Of a stretch of 64,000 bases of DNA, positions 34,673 through 45,397 are shown piece by piece. The notes below the pieces were generated by a model. That model saw only the letters and a program-made list of their open reading frames with translations. It was not told the origin of the DNA and searched no databases. Source of the stretch: Cryptomeria japonica (Eukaryota; Streptophyta; Pinopsida; Cupressales; Cupressaceae); assembly GCF_030272615.1 (NCBI RefSeq), contig NC_081406.1, positions 400,472,939-400,536,938 on the forward strand. The letters are read 5' to 3'. Numbering within the stretch: position 1 is the first letter of the stretch; the number at the start of each line of letters is the position of its first letter. Both the position numbers and the translations under genes were made by a program.

Positions 34673-34970
34673 TTTAGTCTATTATACTCTACGCTTAAGC
34701 TAAAATTAGGCATTTAATAATATTGTAGGTATTTAATAATTATTCTAATTATTAAATAATCTTTATCTCTTTATGGTTGCACATCTTTAGGGTTTCACAT
34801 TCTCTTGTCATAAGGATTGTATTGTAACTTTATTTTTCATTCCCTCTCTGAATGATAATCTCTCTTTCACAGCCTTTTTTGTTTTCAGTCTCCAATCTTC
34901 TCTTGTGACAAGTATTCTTGCATACAGATGCTCTTGGGATCTCAAAAGTTGTACTTTCTCAACTTCTTCA
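34673..34970 (+). repeat. 3' LTR of nested Copia, 5'-incomplete
   Basis: Matches 28880-29175 closely and ends at the same CTTCTTCA. The part upstream of 34673 does not align with the first bases of the 5' LTR. Confidence 0.85.
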
Positions 34971-35552
34971 ATTAATTTCACTAACGACATCAATTGATGG
35001 ACAAAATTTTACTTTGGAGAACCAAATTTATGCTCTTGAAAAGGAAAGAGATAAAATCATTTGAAGAGGCAGAAGTTTGAGAGGTTTAGTGAGTCCAAGA
35101 TTGGATTCACTCTGTGTACATAAGAATGAATGCATGGATATGTTGGGAAAGCCCACTCCAACAAAGGTCAATGAGAAATAATATTTTGCATATTTATTGA
35201 GTGGACTTGTAGCTATCTCCGACACATTCAAAACCGGCTGGGATAGTTATGTGGAGTTACTGGAGAAAGCTTATCTGGAAATATTGAAATTGGTCAAGCT
35301 TCGGTAAGACATTTTTGGAGGTATTTAGTTTACAATACTTATTCTTTGACATTTTTTTTGGTTATTGATGTCAAACGGGGAGTAGTATAGATGTGAAAAA
35401 GGATAAAAGGGTTGCATACATTAGGGGGAGTTACAGAGTTTTTAGAATTTTGGAGAAATGGAGTATTTTGCATATTCAGCTCAAAGGGAGTAGGGCAGGA
35501 TGAAACCGACAAATGTACCCATGACCATTTTTCACATGAGTTTTCCCATAAA

Positions 35553-35568
35553 TGCCATAGGGGGATAT
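35553..35568 (+). other. Polypurine tract of copy 2
   Basis: CCATAGGGGGATAT sits next to the 3' LTR start at 35569. It resembles the CCAAAGGGGATAT tract (minus strand, 48484-48471) of the pol-bearing Copia. Confidence 0.7.
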
Positions 35569-35965
35569 TTTTGGTAATTGACACTCTATTGGTTGGTTTC
35601 ACTATGTTGTCATTGATGGCAACATGATTTTGAGTTATGGCTTCATATGGTGTACCGACACTCACTTCACAGATTCTACACCAGCACCGGTACTGACACT
35701 GGCAGGTCAGAAAGATTTCTTTGGTCACTGACAATGCAGGCCAACATGGTATAGTAAAGGTTATCGGTATTGGAGGCTGACTTATCTTGGATCTGACATC
35801 AACAATTTGTTTTAATGTTTATTCATTTATGTAATATGGCCAACATGTAATCTAATATTGTATATACCTTTGTAAGCCAACATAAGGCATACATTTGTAT
35901 AGGATATATATGGGAGATTGATTAGATCATTTTTTAAATTAAGGATAGAGACATGGTGATGATTA

Positions 35966-38567
35966 TGTTGGCATTGTGTTATCATTGATGTCAACTGGTA
36001 TAGAATGTTACTAATATCACTGACATTGATGTCAACTAGTAAACAAGAGGCCGTTGGCATTAGAGTTTGATGTCAACCAGAATAGAGGATGGACCGGTAT
36101 GGGAGAAGAGTTGATATAATGTCATTGGTGACAACCCAGTGACCATGTTCATGCAAAAGGAAGAACATGCATGTACTGGTATGCTAGAGCTGCAGTAAAG
36201 TGACCACTCAGTAAAAGGGTTTTTGATATGATGATTGCATACAACCAGAATGAAGAGACTAAATTATGGGTATTGATTGTACTGAAGAGGTGGAATGCTA
36301 TTTGGATCACATCAAAAACAAAGGTGAAGTATGTGCAGGCCACCAGATTGCTAGTGTAAGGATAACTAGCAGAACTCCCACTAGATGAAGAAGTTGTCAC
36401 AAATTATGTGATAGGTTGACAAGAGTAAGATTATTCTGTGAGCATGATGACATATGGAAAGATATTGGGAAATATGCCAAGATAAAAATGTATCCCCCCC
36501 TTAGTGAAGTCACATTTGTACTGACAAAATGATTCCCTAAGATAGGCAAGTGAGTGAATGAATAGATTAGATGACCAAGTGGAAGATGAGAATGCTTCCA
36601 GAGTCTGAGAATAGTTAAGCCCCCAAAGAGTGTGATCAGAGATACACACTGGATAAGCATGTGGAAACAAGGTGTAGTGCCGGGACATTGAAGAAAGAAT
36701 GAGGAGTTGAGATGGTGGGTTTGTCATCTTTAAAAACCAGTTGAGAGGAGAACCGGTTTGATGAAGAAGGATGCTAGTAAGTCTGTAGGAATATACACGG
36801 TGATATCAGGATGCCGATAAAGGTTGATGCAAAATAATTGGAGTGTGATGACTTGGTGTCATCAATGTGTCTCATCGGCAAGAAGGAAATTATGTTGTCC
36901 ATTGATAAACACATCTACTCGAATCTGCATTGGTGATAGTTGACATGTTATGTCAATCGGTGAAACATCAGAGAAGAGACAAGGAAGAAAAGGTTCTCAC
37001 TTGATAAAGAGGAGTGCAACAAACTGAAGGATAAGGAGGGTTGTCGATAGTTGCTATGGTGCCGGTAAGTGAAAATATTCACAAAGGTGTTTCACTAGTA
37101 GAGCAGTAAAGTGCAGAAATAAGGGTTACACTGACAATATAGAAAAGGTAATGGCAGGATGGATAATGGCAAGGTGATTTGTACCGGTAGGGTTAGTGAA
37201 CTGGTATATGTGTGTACCAGTTATGTGGGTGGTCATTGACTAAGCTAAACTGATAGAGTAGTGTGCCAAGGTGGATACTGATATTAATGTCATGTGGAAG
37301 TGAAGTGGCAAACTTGCATAGGTTGATGTAGAGTGACGATGAGGTAGTTGACAATTGGTCCAACATTAATGGTGATTGGGAAGCTCGAGGGATGTTTACA
37401 GAGGGGTTGCGGCTCGAGGTAGGATGAACCTGACCATATCCATGGCATGTACTGATCGATGCAGATTGTCTAGATGTAGATCGAAGTTGTTGAAGCAATC
37501 CATCGAGTCATTAACGGTGATTGGCCAAGGGGTGTGCTGACAGATTGATTGTAGGTTGTTGAAATAGGAAGGCATGTTCTGGAAGGCATGAAAATGGCAG
37601 ACATGTGCAGGTAGTCATCTCTGAGTTATGATCTGATCATATTTGTTTGAATTTGATGTGCCTCATGATCAGTGAAGAAAACCCTAACTGCCTGTGATTT
37701 GAATTAGATTTTGGCAGGAAGACTGGGCTATAAATATGCAAGATAAATATATTGTTAAGTACTGCTGAACAAAAGAAGATAGAGCTACTGCAGATCAGTC
37801 AAGTGCTCATCAAGGAGATAGAGAAGAGACTAAGTGTGAGGGAGAACAAACTTGAAGTGTTCAACTGGTAGAATTATAGAACCAATAGTGTCCATACCGG
37901 AAAAGAAGAAGAAAAGGTAACTACAAAGAAGGTAGATATAGAACCGGCTAAGAGTAGTACTGGTGGAGAGCAGCAGAGAAACTAAAAGAAGTGAGAACTG
38001 ATAGAGAGAAAGAGGTGAACCGATAAAGCAACATAAAAAGAGAGAGAGGTGTACTGGTGTAGTAGAGAAGGCGTCTCACTAGCAGAGTAAGGTATATTAA
38101 ATGGTTAGAAGATTCACTTGTAACAGAATAACTACTTTTGTATTTGATACTTTCATTATGATCATTCAGTTGTAGCTCAATGCTGGGGTTGTAGCTCCTT
38201 TGGGTTGTAGCCCATAAATTAGTTAGGGGTTGGTGCTCCTTAGGTTGGTGTCCTAAATTAGGGGTTGTAGCTCTTTGGGTTGGTGCCCTAAACTTTGTAA
38301 TAGATTTCATTATGAGGCTGGATTGGAGCAGTACACTCTGACAACATTGCTCACTAAGGCTTTTCCAATCTTGGTTTTTCCTCGTACATGCTAGTGTTAT
38401 GTTATTCCCCTTTGTGTGTGATTGTATTTATGATTAGTCTCCTCACTAATCAGTGAGTCTGCATTATGTTAGATCCCATAACCAGTATACACACATAAGT
38501 TAGTTAAAGGGAAAAATATTAAGAACCACCGATTCACCCTCCTTTGAGTGGTGGATTGTGTCTAACA
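35966..38567 (+). mobile_element. Solo LTR, 2602 bp, inserted in another LTR
   Basis: Starts TGTTGGCATTGTG and ends GTCTAACA. Its position is exact because the host LTR sequence resumes on both sides. The flanking 5-mers GATTA and GGATA are an imperfect target duplication. A TATA box (CTATAAATA) at 37728-37736 and the TTCACCCTCCTTTGAGTGG version of the shared terminal block near 38531 show it is a plus-oriented LTR of the same broad group. There is no internal domain, as left by LTR-LTR recombination. Many CCGGT motifs are scattered through U3. Confidence 0.85.
37728..37736 (+). promoter_or_regulatory. TATA box in solo LTR
   Basis: CTATAAATA about 830 bases before the LTR end. Confidence 0.6.
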
Positions 38568-39101
38568 GGATATGTAAATATAATATGATGCGAAATATAT
38601 CAGAGAGACTATATATGTGAGGAATTTATTGTAAGGGTTATTCCGGTAAAGGGGTTTAGGATTTCAACTGGAATAGATAGAGCTTAAACTAGAATTGTGT
38701 TCTGGCATAGAAGATACTATCTTAGAACACTTCTCAGGATTGTTGTTTGGAATTTTATGTAGTTAGTGAGGCTCCTATTGTGATTGAGTAGTGTGCTCTA
38801 GGCTGTAAGCCTTCCTACAAGTACAGGCCCATCATATATTATAATATCTCTTCATATGGCTAGTGGATTGATATCGTGGGTCACAAATCCCATCGTGGTT
38901 TTTCCTCATTGAGGTTTTCCATGTATAAATTTATGTGTTATGGTTCTCATTTATGTGTTTGTCTCATTGGTTGCTTTACTTCTTTTAATTCTATTTATAC
39001 TGGTATACTGGTTGGTGCATGAATGTTTTGTTAAGGCTAAAATCTACTATTCCAGTATAACACTGATTCACCCCCCCTCTTAGTGTTATTGGTTTCCAAC
39101 A

Positions 39102-40640
39102 AAACCAAGCTCTAATGGTTCAAAATAGTGTTGCTATCACCAATAATCCTTGACAAGAATTTTATGAACAATAGTCTACACACATGGAACAAGGCAATTC
39201 AGATGTCACCTTGATGAATTGGCAGGTGAGGAGTTTTGTGGGGTCAATCAACCACTAAATCAGTCATACACTCATGTAGTAGCCAATACAAGATCAAATA
39301 AGAGGGCTGTTGATATGGGGTAGCAGACAGATAAGGACAAAAATTAGTCCTCTACAAGCTCGCAAGGCCAACTGGGGTCTTCTACTTCTGAGAATGTTCA
39401 AATCCTTCAAAGAGAACAACTAGTGGAGGCTAAAAATCAGCCAAAAAGCCAACCTCAACCAACACAAATAAAAGGGGATGTTGTTGTTCCTAAAGGATAG
39501 TAGAAGGTTAGTATGTGTAATTTCAATATTATTTATTATATGAAGAAAACACAAGTGTTTCTATGTGGGACTCTTTATCTCTCTCTGGATAAAAGGATTT
39601 GTTACATGATGCTTTGTCTAACCTTTCCTTGTCCAGTGAGTGTAATTAACAATCTCCTAAAGTGTTGCTCACCAATAATCCTCAAGAGAAGAGTAAACAA
39701 TAGTCCAAGGTAATCAAGCCACCTCCCTTCTATGTAACTTTAATCATTGTCTAACACCTAGTACACAATTGTATGATAGATTTAGGTTCAAGTAGTCTAG
39801 TTATGCCAAAGCAATTAGTAGATAAATTAGGACTATCATACGAGCCATTGAACAAGGGTGTAGTTTAATTAGATGTGACTATTGTTAACACTGTTAGAGT
39901 CATTAAAAATATGAGTCTTACCCTTCATGCTTGTCCCAATTTCTCAATCCCACAAGAAATATGTGATAGATTTACCACCCTACTTTTCCATTTACCTTTC
40001 AAGAGACTTTACTGCTAAGTTTGGGGGTTACTTGTCATTTGATTGATCACACATGTTCTTTAGAATGAGCTATGGTACCAAGTTTAACATCAAATTAGAA
40101 GGTTTGGTCAAAGACCAAACACATCCACATGTCCCTAGTGTTATCAATGTCAATTTAGCCATCTATGAGCAAGAAGACCGACCTATCCCATGAGATCCAA
40201 ACACTCCTTTTGATGATATTCTTGATAGTATCTTGGATGAATGGGCATCTAAAAACCTCGAGAGGATCCTTTTAAAAACATGGATGAGGTAAGTCTTGGG
40301 GTCTACATGTTTGATGAGAAATGTCTTGTTGTCCCAAACTTGGTTAAGGATGAAGAACAACAAGATAATCAACACTCTAATGAGCTTTGGAAGCTCTATT
40401 TTGATTGATCGAGAAGTAAGAATGGTGCTAGTGGTGGTTGCATGTTAGTTTCTCCAAATGATGAAAAGTATTACTCTTCTTTTAGATTTACCTTTAGTTA
40501 CACTAATAACACAATTGAGTATGAGGCTTTGGTTGATGGCCTACAATGGACAAGGAAGAGGGGAATTAGTTGTCTACAAGTATTTGGTGACAGTGAGTGA
40601 CTACTCTTCTTAATGGTTCAATAATTAAACCTTGAAATTA
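39102..40640 (+). pseudogene. Ty3/gypsy-like gag end, protease and RNase H, no RT
   Basis: Reading of gag continues after the nested element (QALMVQNSVAITNN). A retropepsin-like segment starts at 39773: MIDLGSSSLVMPKQLVDKLG, with Leu where Ser or Gly of the D-S/T-G triad is usual. About 430 bases later an RNase H-like domain begins (LYFD near 40393, a stop, then SRSKNGASGGCMLVSPNDEK, YTNNTIEYEALVDGLQWTRK and VFGDSE at about 40600). This pattern resembles the additional RNase H of Tat-type plant gypsy elements. RT is absent in between. Stops throughout. Confidence 0.6.
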
Positions 40641-41728
40641 TACCTTAGGGATGGGACATCCAACTAAGTAATTATCTCTCATCATGAAGGTTCATTTAGT
40701 TGTCAACTCGAGGCATATACTTGAAATGGGTCTGCAAGGTATATGCATTAGAAAGACTAAAACAACCACTTTTCCTAGAGTTGGAATTGAAATGTTTCTC
40801 TAAGACAATGCTGGATATAAATAACTAAAATACTTGTAAGTAAAGCTAACTACCTTCTAAGAAACATTTAAGAAAAACAAATTTTATCCATGATCAACAA
40901 ATAGGGTTCTACTCAGTTCGTAGTGGTTGCAGGAACAATCACAAGAAGTATTCCAGTGGCTGCACTAACAATCCGTGATCAAGATAATACATAATAAGAA
41001 ATGACTGATAAAAGAATCCAAATGAATACTAACTAAGTGGGCCCCCTTAGCAAGCATCTAGATAATTGAATCAAATGCCTGAAGCTTAAAGAATTATCTT
41101 TATTGATTTAAAAGTACCTGACAACATAACAAATTAATGAAAGTCTGTTCTTTTCTAACTCAGAACTATATTACTATAGCTGAAACTATCATCTCCTCAA
41201 CCACCATACAAGAGAAGGTGGGAGGTTTATTTAAAGAATGAAATTCCTAACTAACTAGCATATCACTCCCAAAGTTTAAGGAGGATGCTTTTATTGAACA
41301 AGGAGAAAAAGAAGGTGAAATTAGAAATGCTGAGAATCAGTCAAAGTCTGTTGGAAAAATAGAGAGAATCTAGGATAACTTCAATCCTAAATCAAGTCTT
41401 CAGATAAGTCATAATGAACCACTTCCAACCGTCAGTTGACTTCTTCAACAACAATCCTTTCTATCCCTTTCCTGGCCAACAACTCCATAATCTTCAATTG
41501 CTGAACATCCTGGGCCGGTTCAACATTCTTCTTTAATCCTACATGAAATTGTTAACGTACACAAATATAGGCCTAATTATTTCTATTAGAATAAAATTCA
41601 CAATATACATGAAATATTACCATGAATATTCCTCATAGCACAATTACCAATCATATTGCATCAAAAAGGAACATATATCAAATGAGTTTATGTCATATGA
41701 CCATGCCATCAAGGTATATAAAATATTA
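40641..41728 (-). repeat. Probable LTR on minus strand, ends unresolved
   Basis: On the minus strand there is a TATA-like CTTTAAATAAAC at 41236-41225 and, about 120 bases downstream, AATCAATAAAGAT (near 41105), the usual promoter-to-polyadenylation spacing of an LTR. No ORF. Termini and a partner copy were not found, so it may belong either to the minus-strand gypsy at 45-47 kb or to another element. Confidence 0.4.
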
Positions 41729-44600
41729 TCACTTGGCAAAAGTTCTAAACTCAAAAGACATAAATAGATTCCTAATGTCCCTATAATGACACATACACAT
41801 AGATAAAATAGAGCCATCTTTTTGGCTCATCATTCCCCCAAACCTAAAATCTTTCCGATCCTCTAGAAGATGAGGATGTTGCATTCCTTCCTCTTGCCCG
41901 AGCTCTATAATTAATGACCCGAGTTTATCCCAAGCTTCATGTAGCAATGTTCCAATAAAACCCCTTGTGTCTTTCATGCCTATCCTATCTATCTTTTTCT
42001 ACTGTCTCATCAAATGAATTGACATACCTATTACAATTTGGTATCGGCCATAAAAGTATAGGTGGCTAAAAGAGTAAAGGGAGCCAATTATTCATTTTTG
42101 TTGGCCCCAACTGAAGGTACCATAAATTCCTTTTCAAAGATGCATAATAGTTTTGCAAAGGATGCGACTCTCCCATATGTAGCTCTTTTGTAAGACTGTT
42201 CCATCTTCTTGCTACATGACCTAAAGCTGATTGTGCCTCAGAGGGCCTCATCGCTTCAAACTCCTTATATACTTCTTCCCTCAAGGCTAATATTTTGGGC
42301 TTAAAATAAGGATGATACATATGTTTCTGCCAATCATAATACAGTCTCTTGGGATTATCACTCTCTGCTCTTATTGGCTAGGGAATTCTAAGTTCTTCTT
42401 TTTGATAGGTTTTAGCTTCTTCACCCCTTGCATGTTCATTCTGGATCTAGGAAGTTAGTGCCCTTAAATGTATGTCACTAGTATATAACAGAGTATTCCA
42501 TTCCCTATCATTAGGTATTGCATAGTTGTGCAAATAAAATTTACAAAGAAAATTTTTAATCATAGTAGGAGAGTTCTGATAAACTTAATGAAATTCTTGG
42601 TTATTTTCCAAGGAATGATCTCGATCCGAAAGAACACTGGACATTTTGAAAGTGAGGAAGCATTGTTTTAAGTACAAGTCATAGACCCTAGGTGGTGGTC
42701 TACACTCAAGAATGTTGGGCACCATAGTTACCACAGTGTCTATTTTTCCTTTAAGAGTGACAACCACCTTATCTTTCTTCTCAATATCGCTCTATAGCCG
42801 ATGCTTCTCATTTTCCCATTCTGCCTCCTTATCCAACATATCCTGATATAAATCAAATGCAACTGACATCCAAGAAAAAGGAGTAGGCCTATGTCTAACT
42901 ACTGGAATAATCCTCTTACCCTTCTTCTGTTCCTTAGTCGATTGTCCTTTCTCTACCACTTGTACATTTACTGGTTCCCGAGCAGGATTTTTTATTTGCC
43001 TTACCCCATTTTATTGTTCTTCTATAGGAGTTACTTCTTGCTCAACTCTAGGGGTCTGCTGCATTTGTTCTTGCTATGTTTCTTCTTTAATGGTAGAGTT
43101 TTGCCTTTGCACTGCAAGTACTCCCTCCTTCCCTATCATGGAAATAGTTGTTGCAAATTTTGTGCCTTCTCCTTTTCAATCACCTTTTCCACTACTTTTG
43201 CCAGATTATCCAACCCATCCATGTTATCTTCACCATAATGTTGTCCTTCCTGAATTTCCTGTTGTTCTTCAATGCTTTGTTTCCCCTTAAAAATCTGATT
43301 ATTTTTAGAAACTTCACTCATTTCCCCCTCCTGCTCAACTTTTTCTTCTTTTTCTTCAGACTTGGGGACTTGAGAAGCCGAGTTTGAGGAATCAACTTGA
43401 ATAGGTCCCCTGGATTTCATATTTGAGTTTTTCTTGGGCCTTCCTTTAAACCTATGACTTCTTCTCTGAAACTTAGTTGGAACACCCCTATGGGTTCCAA
43501 CAATTCTATATTTCTTTGTACTCTCTTTAAACTGAAGAGTTGCAACAAGAGGTTTTGCAATTCCCCATTTCTTCCTTCCAAGGGCTAAAGTTTCTTCCAA
43601 TTTCTCATCGAGTTTCCACTTTCTACCTTGCATTTGCTAGAACCTCACATGGTCCTCCATACTAGGGTTTTCTTTTTCAATTTCAACTTTTGTTGACTTA
43701 ACTGGCTTACCCTTTCCCCTTCTAGTGGAAGCCCTAATTTTTCTAGGAATGTCCATTAAAATATCTCCACTAGTGACTATAGGAATTAGCTCAACATTGC
43801 TCGAGATTTCTTTTGCTGCAAGAAATTATGTAGCAGAGAGATCCTTATAATTTGAGGTTCCAGGGGTGGTTTTCCTTTTCGTCCTGTAAACCCTAGTCTT
43901 TACTTCTACAAGTATTTTATGACCCTTATAATTTTCTGCCCTAAATTCATGTAGTGACACAAATTTCTCCCAAGATAACTTAGAAACATCCCTCAATGAG
44001 TGTTCTACTAATAAATTAATTAAACAATGGTGGGAGACCAAATTTGACCTACCTTTTTGGGTTTCAATGGCCATGATCATCAGGAGGTTATACAACACAT
44101 TTGGAATGTTCATTCTAACTCCATGTCTAAGATGGCTAAGCAGCTTGAAGTGCATTAAGTGAAAACAAGACTTCCTCCCTTCACATGTTAAATAATTGAT
44201 TATGTGAACATCCACTACCATCAATTTATCTGGTAAATAAATTCTTCTGTTCCCCTGCTTATCAATAATTAGTGGATGGTTTCGAGGTCTTATAAACTCC
44301 ACTCAGGCACTCTTGGCATCCTTTGATTATGGATACTTTGATCCTTCAGTAGGTAAACCTGTTAATTCTGCAATTCTTTCTTCAGTGGCCAAAACTCCCA
44401 GTCCTTAAACATTTTCTTCTCCATTAGAGAAGGTCATGGAAAACTCGGTGGCTATTCCTTTATCAAATTCATCCAACTTCAAAAAGTAATTCAACCACCC
44501 ACTCTAAACAAACTCTTGACCACATACTTGATCCTGGAAGACAGAGGTATGAACTGTGGGTTCATGCCTTATCAAATGGACGCTCTTTTAGTATGGTTTA
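41729..44600 (-). pseudogene. Decayed retroelement-associated ORF, unknown function
   Basis: A long minus-strand protein broken by stops and frameshifts. From about 44480: FSMTFSNGEENV, a stop, VLATEERIAELTGLPTEGSK, then 44302-43826 (MVVDVHIINYLTCEGRKSCF; MNIPNVLYNLLMIMAIETQK; LVSHHCLINLLVEHSL). Next come a basic and then Q/E-rich linker (43633-43136) and C-terminal pieces at 42767-42585, 42320-42066 and 41977-41729. The globular N-terminal region, charged linker and C-terminal region resemble an uncharacterised protein type that I recall from gymnosperm retrotransposons. It lies downstream of, and on the same strand as, the gypsy integrase. It could be an extra 3' ORF of that element or a separate element. 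Confidence 0.5.
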
Positions 44601-45397
44601 CACAATATTCTGCAACCTTCTGCTTTATCTTATTATCAGAGTCTTTTGTATCTCAAAACTTGTTATTTTGAAAGAAAACCCTTCTTGAGCGAAAATAACT
44701 GAGAAAGATGATTGACAATCACAACAGTGACAAGATAGTGCAATTATGACTCTTAAAGGCGATAAACTTAATCCGCAAAGGTAACTCGTGTAAGGCTTTA
44801 GAAAAAATGACATGCATAAAATGTCATAATCACTTTATTCGCTTAAAATTTTATTTTTATAAAAAGCGATACAAAGTATTGATGATGTAGGACACAAAAA
44901 AACCAAATCACACGTAGGAAGTCAAATCACACATAGGAATGAATCAAATCATAGTATAATCCCCCAACCTAGAACGTGCCAAGTGTCCTCACATGGTAGA
45001 AGAGAAATGATAGCAAGGCAATGAGGAATATACATGGAAAGTTTAATGAAGTTAATGAATTAATCTAATAGGAAATAATACAAGCTTCAATTTGTGACGT
45101 ACCTGGAGTGATTTGGTGTGATGTATGTCAAAGTCCTTTTCACATACCTACAGTTAACATAATGATAAAACTTGAAATGCGGATGAATGTGAAGTTAGGT
45201 GAAGTGATATGAAAGACTGAGAGTGAAATGGAGTGAAGTACGAATGTTATTATGGAGAAATAAATTCCAGGAATTTGGAAGTATTTATTATGAATCAATA
45301 TAACCGATTAATCAGAAGATAGGGCAAAAGGCCCACCTTCATGAGCTGCAGGAAATTCCAAGTTTTAAGTTGTAGGAGAACCGACATTTGAATTAAA
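44601..45397 (-). other. Non-coding stretch between unknown ORF and gypsy pol
   Basis: AT-rich. It includes a short tandem of a 19-bp unit (44904-44941, CAAATCACAC(G/A)TAGGAA...) and, on the minus strand, a polypurine-like TAGGTTGGGGGATTATAC at about 44973-44956 that could precede a 3' LTR. No LTR could be demonstrated. Confidence 0.4.

Larger units (their letters stand above)
28835..34970 (+). mobile_element. Ty1/Copia retrotransposon nested in ORF3 of copy 2
   Basis: LTRs at 28835-29175 and 34673-34970, flanked by ATTGA (28830-28834) and ATTAA (34971-34975), a target duplication differing by one transition. The primer site TGGTATTAGAGC follows the 5' LTR. A 1.25-kb GC-rich and repeat-containing leader precedes gag, protease, integrase, RT and RNase H. 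The coding region carries dozens of stops. The 3' LTR lacks roughly the first 45 bases of the 5' LTR. Confidence 0.9.
27001..35307 (+). pseudogene. ORF3 of copy 2, split by a nested Copia
   Basis: Homologue of ORF3 at 8324-10471. It is read in pieces at 27001-28834 and, after the inserted Copia, 34976-35307. Shared elements are a lysine-rich segment (about 27340-27530, FKRVARNKPKEPKLEANKQP), a helical block (ADRKVFNSTHRITSLMLGRM at 27840-27900), an ETQKAWINFLGEHRG motif, a polar linker and a coiled coil (FDQIIEREKKKIEEKLILIE about 28650-28710). The end at 35240-35307 (WDSYVELLEKAYLEILKL) matches the copy at 62007 and supplies the C-terminus missing from copy 1. Stops are frequent. Function unknown. 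Confidence 0.7.
23605..39101 (+). mobile_element. Pol-less Copia-like LTR element with three ORFs (copy 2), nested
   Basis: Structurally complete. 5' LTR 23605-24525, primer site 24528-24539, ORF1 24600-25715, ORF2 about 26078-27000, ORF3 27001-28834 continuing 34976-35307, polypurine tract about 35553-35568, 3' LTR from 35569 to 39101. Flanks GAGCC and AAACC are probable decayed copies of one 5-bp target duplication. With inserted elements removed the body is about 6.7 kb, and only about 260 bases lie between ORF3 and the 3' LTR, so there is no room for pol. It hosts a Copia (28835-34970) and a solo LTR (35966-38567). Confidence 0.85.
35569..39101 (+). repeat. 3' LTR of copy 2, split by a solo LTR
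   Basis: Two parts, 35569-35965 and 38568-39101, align in order with the 5' LTR (23605-24525) and end GGTTTCCAACA. The inserted 35966-38567 segment lies between. The first two bases are TT instead of TG. Confidence 0.9.
20480..40700 (+). mobile_element. Ty3/gypsy-like element, outer host of first nest
   Basis: Plus-strand order: LTR (about 20480-22125), gypsy-type primer site (22131-22148), gag (22292-23604, resuming 39102), protease (39773-39960), RNase H (about 40390-40625). The reading of gag continues directly across the removed 23605-39101 insertion, which proves the host relationship. The left LTR boundary and the right end are not fixed; 40700 is approximate. No RT was found between protease and RNase H. 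Confidence 0.65.

Noticed and set aside
44955-44975. Start of the 3' LTR of the minus-strand gypsy
   Set aside because: A polypurine-like run exists, but no TG terminus, promoter or partner LTR could be tied to it; left as unresolved.
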